Below, piece after piece: positions 16,453 to 22,165 of a stretch of 34,304 nucleotides of DNA. Position numbers and translations under genes: made by a program. The stretch is from Methanolinea sp. (GTDB lineage Archaea; Halobacteriota; Methanomicrobia; Methanomicrobiales; Methanospirillaceae): the NCBI GenBank assembly GCA_024518585.1, contig JANIHI010000018.1, positions 1 through 34,304 on the forward strand, read 5' to 3'. Numbering within the stretch: position 1 is the stretch's first letter; every line of letters begins with the position of its first letter. Under the pieces are notes generated by a model. The model ran no database searches, was not told where the DNA came from, and saw only the letters and a program-made list of their open reading frames with translations.

Positions 16453-17711
16453 TGCAGGCCCAGGGCTGCACACAGGATGACCAGTCCCCCGGCAAGCAGG
16501 GGTAAGGTATAAGAGAGGACGACCTGCCTGGCGGGTTCGCCGGTTGTGCGCTGGAGCAGCCAGAAGTAGGGATCGGTCAGGAAAGAGATGACGCAGGTGC
16601 CGGCCGCGAGGGAGAGGACGAGGGGGAGCGGACCGAGCGTGCCCGCGATTGTCGATCCCGCCATGACCTCCGAGGCGATGACCGCACTTGATACCCGGGA
16701 GCCCTGGGCCGCCTGGATGATGGCCGTAAAAGTAAAGGGTATCAGGACAGCAGGGAGGATTCCCGTCACCGCCGGGAAGACCGCCCCGGGAAAGCCACTT
16801 TGGAGGACGACACTTCCCATGGCACCCGCCCCGCAGATATCAAACATGATGACACCTGCATGCCTCGTCCCCTGCAGGATTCCTGCTTCCCGTGCGTGTC
16901 CGGGTGCGAGCAGGAGGGCAGTTGCCATCCCCCCACCCATGGCCGCCTGGATCACTGTCCCATGGGACAGGTGGAGGACGAGGGAGAAGAGGGGAATGGA
17001 AAAGAGAATGGCGATAAACGGTGCCCATGCCCGCCAGGCTGTGCGTGGGGATCTTTTCCCTGCAGATTCAGCCGGTCCCCCGGCGTTGTTACCATCCCCC
17101 GCACGGGTATCGCGGGAGGACCGGGAGCGGAAGAAGACGACCATGCCGGCGAGAAGGGAGAGCGAGAGGGGTACTGCAACCAGGTCGTAGAGGAGGGGGG
17201 ACAGCCCCTCTCCAAATCCAATAAAAAGGGGTATGATAACCGGGGTCGGATAGACGACCGTGTAGGAAAGGACACTCCCTGCAGCGGTGAGGTAGAGGAG
17301 GAAATTTCTCTCCCGCTTATCTTTTTCCAGCTCTCCCATGACGGGAGAGAGCATCACGAAGGCGGTGATGCAGCAGGTCAGCGGGAGGGAAAAGATGTAG
17401 CCCGCGAGCGCGGAAAGGCTGAAGGGATTTTTTACCCTCCTCCGTATGTCTTCAACCATGCCGACGAGGGCACCCTGTGCCTGGAGGGTCTTTGCGATGA
17501 CTGCCCCGCAGAGGATGATGATGGCAAAGAGCCCAAAGACCTTTCCTATCCCGCCTGTGATGGCCAGAATGACCTCTTCGGTGCCCATCCCTGAAGCGAG
17601 TCCAAAGAGGAGAGCCCCGGAGAGGAGAGATAAAAAGGGGGGGCTTCGCACGTACAGGCTCATGAAGCAGAGGAAAAGGAGCGTGAGTGCAAAGAGGACG
17701 AGGATGGTCAT
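16428..17711 (-). CDS. GntP-like carboxylate permease
   Basis: 427 residues with 11-13 membrane segments. The family motifs DICGAGAMGSVVLQSGF and PFTFTAIIQAAQGSRVSSAV correspond to the GntP/citrate-type symporter motifs (ICGAGGAFGKVL... and AQGSATVA). It may import gluconate-like hydroxy acids or other carboxylates with H+. The start is ATG at 17711 (MTILVLFALTL); the frame reaches a GTG at 17732 without need. It lies 29 bases downstream of the acylphosphatase gene on the same strand. No sugar-acid kinase or dehydratase is nearby to identify the substrate. Confidence 0.82.
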   Translation of the reverse strand: MTILVLFALTLLFLCFMSLYVRSPPFLSLLSGALLFGLASGMGTEEVILAITGGIGKVFGLFAIIILCGAVIAKTLQAQGALVGMVEDIRRRVKNPFSLSALAGYIFSLPLTCCITAFVMLSPVMGELEKDKRERNFLLYLTAAGSVLSYTVVYPTPVIIPLFIGFGEGLSPLLYDLVAVPLSLSLLAGMVVFFRSRSSRDTRAGDGNNAGGPAESAGKRSPRTAWRAWAPFIAILFSIPLFSLVLHLSHGTVIQAAMGGGMATALLLAPGHAREAGILQGTRHAGVIMFDICGAGAMGSVVLQSGFPGAVFPAVTGILPAVLIPFTFTAIIQAAQGSRVSSAVIASEVMAGSTIAGTLGPLPLVLSLAAGTCVISFLTDPYFWLLQRTTGEPARQVVLSYTLPLLAGGLVILCAALGLHYVLCPGT

Positions 17712-17740
17712 CGTGGGACCTTCACCAGTCACCGGCCGGA

Positions 17741-18019
17741 TTATCGCCGAATCTCAAAACCCCTCACCTGGTGCGTTGCATCCGTCCATTCAACAGACAT
17801 ATCGGTCACCCTGATGAACGGGTCATTCCGGGCCCGGATCTCCCCGAGGAACTTTTCCAGGGTGTCGCGTTCCCCTTCTGCGACCACGCTCACGGTCCCG
17901 TCCGGGTTATTCCTGACCCACCCCGCGACACCGAGGCGGAGGGCAACATCCCTGACGAAGTACCGGTACCCGACACCCTGTACACGACCAGAAACGACCA
18001 CCCGGACTCCCGCGATCAT
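17741..18019 (-). CDS. acyP: Acylphosphatase
   Basis: 92 residues, the family's usual length. The catalytic loop is VVSGRVQGVGYRYFV, with the conserved Arg in GYR, and the substrate-binding Asn lies in GWVRNNPDGTVSVVAEG. It hydrolyses acyl phosphates such as acetyl or carbamoyl phosphate. The start ATG at 18019 has GGTGA three bases before. It is probably cotranscribed with the upstream YkgJ-type gene and the GntP-like gene. Confidence 0.96.
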   Translation of the reverse strand: MIAGVRVVVSGRVQGVGYRYFVRDVALRLGVAGWVRNNPDGTVSVVAEGERDTLEKFLGEIRARNDPFIRVTDMSVEWTDATHQVRGFEIRR

Positions 18020-18103
18020 GCGTCACCATCCCCTCTGTGTGCAGGCATAGTGCATGCCGGGGTCCGGGAATATCTCCCGCAACGGGAGTCGGATGCCATG
18101 TGA

Positions 18104-18598
18104 TCACCGGTGTCCCGGGAAGAAGGACCTTTGCTCCATTTTTTCAAGGGCCCTGCAGCGGGAGAAGTAGGTCTCCCCCCAGATCCACGGCATGTAGCTC
18201 CTGCACATATCGGGCTTTTCGGAGTGAATGGAACAGATATATCGTGTTTTTCCGGTCCGACGGAGGAAGGGGCAGACGGCAGGATACTCCCCCGTCTCCG
18301 GGTCCCGCATCTCGATCGCACTGATCCCCCCGATCTCGTCGGGGGATAGGTCTGTGCACTGTATCCACTTCCCGTCTGCCCTGCATGCCGAAAAGTGCCG
18401 GAGAATCTCTCTCCGCCCGTTAGAGATCCAGGCATAGAGGTTCTCATGGGTGGGATAGATCCTGTCCCCGAACACCTTGCAGCACAGACCGCACTGGAGG
18501 CAGAGATCTTCCTGCCTGCCAGGCTTTTCCTCCTCCCACCTGTCCTGGTCTGATATCCCCGCCATACTGGTACCAGAGTATGATGTCCCCTGTTGCAT
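18104..18598 (-). CDS. YkgJ-type zinc/iron-chelating Cys-cluster protein
   Basis: 164 residues from ATG 18598 (a second ATG at 18565 is possible). DLCLQCGLCC gives Cys 33, 36, 39 and 40, and further Cys occur in QCTDLSP, AVCPFLRR, ICSIHSEKPDMCRSYMPW. This CxxCxxCC followed by C.....C is the pattern of the YkgJ/CxxCxxCC family, thought to bind Zn2+ or an Fe-S cluster; substrate or reaction is unknown. It lies head-to-head with a paralogue at 18668, so a single promoter region of 69 bases serves both. It may run into acyP on the same strand. Confidence 0.85.
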   Translation of the reverse strand: MQQGTSYSGTSMAGISDQDRWEEEKPGRQEDLCLQCGLCCKVFGDRIYPTHENLYAWISNGRREILRHFSACRADGKWIQCTDLSPDEIGGISAIEMRDPETGEYPAVCPFLRRTGKTRYICSIHSEKPDMCRSYMPWIWGETYFSRCRALEKMEQRSFFPGHR

Positions 18599-18633
18599 AA
18601 CTTTACCGTCCCACCCCCGGCACTCTATCCTCG

Positions 18634-18644
18634 TCTTTATCGGG
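18634..18644 (+). promoter_or_regulatory. TATA-like element for the rightward YkgJ-type gene
   Basis: TCTTTATCGGG about 28 bases upstream of the ATG at 18668. If functional, the transcript would be leaderless or nearly so, since no ribosome-binding site precedes the ATG. Confidence 0.35.
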
Positions 18645-18667
18645 TCAAATGGACAAGTACTGCAAAA

Positions 18668-19138
18668 ATGGCATTCGTGTGCAGGCAGTGCGGGGAGTGC
18701 TGCATGTCCATGGGGGACTACATCGTCATCGAACGCCAGGTCGGCCCCTATTCGTTCGAGGCGTGTTCGGTCTCGACCGGCACAGAATTCCTGGCCCACA
18801 TTGACAAAGACAAGCAGGGACTTTTTGCTGACGGGACGTGGATCAGGGATCATCCCGGAGCGTGCCCGTTCCTCCGGCCGAGCGGTGACCGCGTCATCTG
18901 TTGCATCCATGAGACGAGTCCGGCCCAGTGCAAGGCATACCGGTGCGTGGTCTTCCGCATCCGGTCTCCTGACGGGAGACCTGCGGGGTACGTTACCGGG
19001 ACACTTGCCCTCCACACCAGCGACCCGGCCCTCCGGGAGGTGTGGGAGGAGGGAGAAAAGGCGATGGCAAAGGGGCCCGTTTTTTCCGAAGAATCCATTG
19101 TCTCCTTCATTTCCTCCCGGGGATACACCTGCGAGTGA
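18668..19138 (+). CDS. YkgJ-type Cys-cluster protein, divergent paralogue
   Basis: 156 residues beginning MAFVCRQCGECC, so Cys 5, 8, 11 and 12 form the CxxCxxCC cluster; ACPFLRP, VICCIHETSPAQCKAYRCVV gives the second Cys set. Together the motifs parallel those of the protein encoded head-to-head at 18598. Both end in a variable helical tail. Metal binding (Zn2+ or Fe-S) is expected, the role is unknown. The ATG at 18668 is chosen because it starts exactly where homology does, with a TATA element 28 bases upstream. A longer frame from 18593 is the antisense of the neighbour's promoter. Confidence 0.85.
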   Translation: MAFVCRQCGECCMSMGDYIVIERQVGPYSFEACSVSTGTEFLAHIDKDKQGLFADGTWIRDHPGACPFLRPSGDRVICCIHETSPAQCKAYRCVVFRIRSPDGRPAGYVTGTLALHTSDPALREVWEEGEKAMAKGPVFSEESIVSFISSRGYTCE

Positions 19139-19268
19139 ACTTCTGATCAGGAAACGCAGGGGTGGAAAACGACCGGACTCGTTTTCCGACTCATCCTTTT
19201 CGTCAAAGGGAGGGGAAGTATTTTCATCAACCACGAACTTTTTCCCCCGCAGGGTCCATTTTACCACC

Positions 19269-19667
19269 ATGGAAGATTTCACCAGGTTTTTTGAAAGAGA
19301 TCTCTATGCCCGTGAGAACGGGATCGAACTTGTCGCCGTGGGCCGGGGAGAGGCCAGGGTTAAGATGGCCATCAGGCAAGAGCACATGAACAGCCACGGG
19401 ACTGTCCACGGGGGGGCGATCTTCACCCTTGCCGATACCGCCTTTGCGCTCGCATCCAATTCCCACGGTATCCCCGCGGCAGCGATCAATGCCCATATCT
19501 CCTACATGAAGGCGGCGAGGTCAGGGAACCTCTATGCTGAAGCAAGGGAATTTGCAAAAAATCCAAAACTCGCAACTTATACGGTCGAGGTAACGGATGA
19601 TGCGGGTGAAAAAATCGCCATTTTCCAGGGCATGGTTTACAGGAAGACACCCCCGCCCGTTCCCTGA
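19269..19667 (+). CDS. PaaI-type hotdog thioesterase
   Basis: 132 residues with a single hotdog fold. MNSHGTVHGGAIFTLADTAFALA carries the HGGxxxxLAD catalytic motif of PaaI/acyl-CoA thioesterase II relatives, and YMKAARSGNLYAEA is the conserved strand. It hydrolyses acyl-CoA thioesters; in methanogens the physiological acyl group is unknown. The ATG at 19269 matches the family N-terminus; a much longer open frame upstream is the antisense of other genes. There is no clear ribosome-binding site. It lies 130 bases after the YkgJ-type gene. Confidence 0.9.
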   Translation: MEDFTRFFERDLYARENGIELVAVGRGEARVKMAIRQEHMNSHGTVHGGAIFTLADTAFALASNSHGIPAAAINAHISYMKAARSGNLYAEAREFAKNPKLATYTVEVTDDAGEKIAIFQGMVYRKTPPPVP

Positions 19668-19779
19668 ATATACCTGGTTTTTGCAGCAATTACCCGGAAA
19701 AAAGGCATTCTGCCGGGGAAAAGGGGTAGAGAGGATGAATTCACATTCACTACCCCTCCCCGGAAAGGCTGCTTTTATT

Positions 19780-20370
19780 TTACGAGACCGGGGTGATTGT
19801 CTGTTTCATGAAACCCCTTTGCAATCGGTTGCCGGGACTCCGTTCACCGGGTGATAGCTGCGTACCTGAAGGGTTCGTGATCCCGGTCCCGTCCGACAGG
19901 CATCCCCCTCCATTCTTCTTCCCCGGAGGAGCGGGGAGTGCATCCCTGTTCTCCTGCATGAACTGCTGGAGGAGGCTCCGTGCAGTCCCGACGTCACCGC
20001 TCTCGGCGGCGGCCCGGATGGCACTCACGTCGTATCCCTTCTCCTCGAGGGTGTCAAGGAGCCTGTCCATGCGGTTGGAGTTCCCCGGAGGAGCGGGGAG
20101 TGCATCCCTGTTCTCCTGCATGAACTGCTGGAGGAGGCTCCGAGCAGTCCCGACGTCACCACTCTCGGCGGCGGCCCGGATAGCACTCACGTCGTATCCC
20201 TTCTCCTCGAGGGTGTCAAGGAGCCTGTCCATGCGGTCAGCGTGTCCCCTCTCACCCGGTGGACACGCGGGCGGGTTCGTGCCATTCGTGTCGGCCTGGA
20301 CAGGCCAGGCACAAAGGACCAGGAGCCCGAGCAGGATGCCCAGGACCAGAGTCGATATCAGTTTTTTCAT
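19780..20370 (-). CDS. Secreted protein with two identical 54-residue repeats
   Basis: 196 residues. Residues 1-26 are a signal peptide (MKKLISTLVLGILLGLLVLC, then AWPVQA/D). Two tandem copies follow of a unit RMDRLLDTLEEKGYDVSAIR + AAAESGDVGTARSLLQQFMQ + ENRDALPAPPG, connected by NSN; the amino acids are identical. Each copy is a helical hairpin-like block. The C-terminus is Gly/Ser/Pro rich. GGAGG five bases before ATG 20370 is a strong ribosome-binding site, and the promoter at 20414-20446 is AT rich with a perfect palindrome. Not recognised; it may be a periplasmic-type binding or structural protein outside the cytoplasmic membrane. Confidence 0.85.
   Translation of the reverse strand: MKKLISTLVLGILLGLLVLCAWPVQADTNGTNPPACPPGERGHADRMDRLLDTLEEKGYDVSAIRAAAESGDVGTARSLLQQFMQENRDALPAPPGNSNRMDRLLDTLEEKGYDVSAIRAAAESGDVGTARSLLQQFMQENRDALPAPPGKKNGGGCLSDGTGITNPSGTQLSPGERSPGNRLQRGFMKQTITPVS
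19919..20075 (-). repeat. Tandem repeat copy in secreted protein gene (copy 2 of the protein)
   Basis: 157 bases repeated at 20081-20237 with a 162-base period. The two copies differ at only three positions (19981 or so, and two further), all in third codon positions and all synonymous. Confidence 0.9.
20081..20237 (-). repeat. Tandem repeat copy in secreted protein gene (copy 1 of the protein)
   Basis: Partner of the repeat at 19919-20075. The DNA is about 98 percent identical by direct reading, and the encoded residues are identical. Confidence 0.9.
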
Positions 20371-20413
20371 GATTTCCTCCCTGTTGTTGTTACGGTGCCG
20401 GTGACGTCCCGAC

Positions 20414-20429
20414 GTAAAATATATTTTAC
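20414..20429. promoter_or_regulatory. Perfect 16-base palindrome over the TATA region
   Basis: GTAAAATATATTTTAC is fully palindromic and contains the TATA-like core for the leftward secreted-protein gene. Initiation would be near 20396-20400. A second AT-rich box (TATTTAAATA at 20438-20446) lies just upstream. A repressor binding here would block TBP. Confidence 0.6.
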
Positions 20430-20552
20430 ATTGTGTTATTTAAATATTACTAATGGGGGAGTATCTTTGACATAACCGCGGGGTGGGACGCGGGAAATCA
20501 GGGGTGGGACCCTGTTCGTGGGAGGGGAAAGAGAAAAATCCCTTCGGCCAAT

Positions 20553-20744
20553 TCATTCGTACAGGAATATATCTTCGATGGACACGCCAAAAAAGCGGGC
20601 TATCTTGAACGCGAGTTCGAGAGACGGGTCGTACTTGCCCTTCTCTATGGCAAGGATGGTCTGGCGGGTCACCTTCAACTCCTGGGCCAGTGCCTCCTGG
20701 GTGAGGTCCCGCATCGCCCTGTACACCTTTATCCTATTCTTCAT
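20553..20744 (-). CDS. XRE-family small HTH regulator
   Basis: 63 residues, a single Cro/C1-type helix-turn-helix: MKNRIKVYRAMRDLTQEALA, then VTRQTILAIEKGKYDPSLELAFKIARFFGVSIEDIF. This form is found beside DUF2178 membrane proteins and is expected to regulate that operon. The ATG at 20744 overlaps the DUF2178 gene by 11 bases, so the two are coupled. A longer frame from 21020 is spurious. The nearby palindrome at 20414 could be a target, but this is not shown. Confidence 0.92.
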   Translation of the reverse strand: MKNRIKVYRAMRDLTQEALAQELKVTRQTILAIEKGKYDPSLELAFKIARFFGVSIEDIFLYE

Positions 20745-21189
20745 CGGTGTCCCACTCCCCGTACTTGCGGGCATAATAGACCCGGAATGCGATGTACAGG
20801 AATGCAATGCAGCAGAGCAGGACCATCTGGAGGATGCCGAAGTACCCGAGGTAGGGCTGGTCCCGCGGGAATTCACGGGGGAAACCCCGGGGCCGGGGTA
20901 TCCCGAGCGGGGTCGAGAACCCGATGACCGCGGTTCCCAGGCTGACGGCAAAAAATATGACCCAGAAGACCTCCAGCGTCCTGAAACCTGCCTTCTGGGT
21001 GATGAGCCGCGACCTTTCATCTTCGGCGACGTCCGTGATCATCAGCCTCGCGACATACAGGAGGCCGACCCCCATGATGAACCCGGCAGTGATGATAAGG
21101 GGATTGTGGAGATCCACGGAGAGCCAGAAGAGTCCCACCTCCACGAGGCCGGTGATCCCGGCCAGCAGGTAAAAGGTATTCTGTTTCAT
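20734..21189 (-). CDS. DUF2178-type membrane protein
   Basis: 151 residues with four membrane helices in two pairs; a central cytosolic segment reads ARLMITDVAEDERSRLITQKAG, which is the typical DUF2178 motif, and the C-terminus is ...YYARKYGEWDTDEE. It may act as a membrane partner or sensor for the XRE protein encoded just downstream with an 11-base overlap. Its function is not known. There is no ribosome-binding site at ATG 21189; a TATA-like TTTGTATC about 30 bases upstream suggests a short or absent leader. Confidence 0.85.
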   Translation of the reverse strand: MKQNTFYLLAGITGLVEVGLFWLSVDLHNPLIITAGFIMGVGLLYVARLMITDVAEDERSRLITQKAGFRTLEVFWVIFFAVSLGTAVIGFSTPLGIPRPRGFPREFPRDQPYLGYFGILQMVLLCCIAFLYIAFRVYYARKYGEWDTDEE

Positions 21190-21294
21190 GGGAGTAACGC
21201 GTAAACACTATGATACAAATAGTTAATGTATTTTTACCCTCCAGCCGGGTGAAAGGTATTTACACGGACAAACCAGCTCTCCTGTTCAGACACC

Positions 21295-21984
21295 ATGGCG
21301 TCGGATGTACGGGCCTTAGGCGGGGCGTTGATAGGGCGGGACTCGCCCCTCTCTCTCCTCTTCTCACTCTCCATCGCCCCACTCCTCGCGTTCCTCTATT
21401 TTTCCCTCTGCTTTTTTACCCTTCCCCCTGAAAAGGCCCTGGTCCTGGGCGGGCTGATGATCCTCTACTACATCCCCCCGTCTGGAAAGGAGTCACTCAT
21501 CCCCCTCGGGATAGCCCTCGGAATACCCTGGTGGCTCATGGCAACCTCCCTTGCACTCCTCGATGTCCTCACCAGCCTCTTCATGATCCTGAACTTCCGG
21601 TTCGCGCTCCGCATCCCGGTCCTTGGTCCCTGGATATCCACTTTTCTCGATTCCGGGGAAGAATTCATGAAAAAGAGGCCTTGGATTTCCCGCTGGTCGG
21701 TTCTGGGGGTGGCATTCTTCGTCTTCCTCCCGTTCCAGGGGACCGGGGGGGTCGGTGCGACTCTCGTCGGGGTGCTTGTCGGCCTGTCACCCTCGCGGAT
21801 ACTCCTTGCTGTTGCAATCGGTGCATCCGCCGAGTGCCTCCTGTTCGCGCTCGGGTCTGACATCATATGGAGGCTGATCCTGGAGAACCTTGCCTTCGGT
21901 GCCGGTGTGGCCCTGGCCGTGATTGCGTGCGGGGCCCTCATCTACCTCTTCCTGCAGCGGTGGTACGATGGGGGAGGGGAGTAA
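21295..21984 (+). CDS. Small multidrug export-family membrane protein
   Basis: 229 residues with five to six membrane helices. IPPSGKESLIPLGIALGIPWWLMATS near 60-85 and the GTGGVGATLVGVLVGLSP segment near 155-172 match the Sm_multidrug_ex (PF06695-type) family, whose export function is only weakly supported. There is no obvious ribosome-binding site before ATG 21295; GGTATTTACAC about 40 bases upstream could be the promoter. It lies 105 bases from the divergent DUF2178 gene. Confidence 0.75.
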   Translation: MASDVRALGGALIGRDSPLSLLFSLSIAPLLAFLYFSLCFFTLPPEKALVLGGLMILYYIPPSGKESLIPLGIALGIPWWLMATSLALLDVLTSLFMILNFRFALRIPVLGPWISTFLDSGEEFMKKRPWISRWSVLGVAFFVFLPFQGTGGVGATLVGVLVGLSPSRILLAVAIGASAECLLFALGSDIIWRLILENLAFGAGVALAVIACGALIYLFLQRWYDGGGE

Positions 21985-22019
21985 GTGGTCATACCGGATA
22001 TCCCCCGGGAAACCAGACT

Positions 22020-22031
22020 CTTTTTTATAGA
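22020..22031 (+). promoter_or_regulatory. TATA box for the first P-type ATPase
   Basis: CTTTTTTATAGA is a good archaeal TATA element. Initiation would fall near 22050-22056, giving a leader of about 110 bases before the ATG at 22166. Confidence 0.5.
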
Positions 22032-22054
22032 TAAAATCGCCACCCTGTATGCAT

Positions 22055-22165
22055 CATGGATAGGTTGTGCCTGCACAACCACGGGTGCCAGGCAACCGTT
22101 CTTTCGGCAGAGCCAGGGACGTCCTGCCAGGAGAAAAACGTCGCAGGACACGTGCGGGGTTTTTG
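22055..22165 (+). promoter_or_regulatory. Structured 5' leader, candidate cis-regulatory RNA
   Basis: A perfect hairpin GGTTGTGC / GCACAACC (22063-22080) is followed by GTCCTGC (22121-22127) pairing with GCAGGAC (22143-22149). An alternative stem GACGT (22118-22122) / ACGTC (22138-22142) would exclude it. The last stem ends 16 bases before the ATG. No known riboswitch class is recognised. Confidence 0.45.

Noticed and set aside
18599-19282. Long leftward frame upstream of the YkgJ-type start, and a matching rightward one from 18477
   Set aside because: Each covers the neighbour on the opposite strand; only the part after the conserved N-terminal Cys cluster (or the thioesterase start) is protein-like.
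19919-20237. CRISPR-like array
   Set aside because: Only two copies, 157 bases each with 5-base spacing; they encode an identical protein repeat rather than spacers.
21241-21294. Second operator or small RNA between the DUF2178 and export-family genes
   Set aside because: Only AT-rich promoter-like DNA is visible; no symmetric arms or folding beyond chance.
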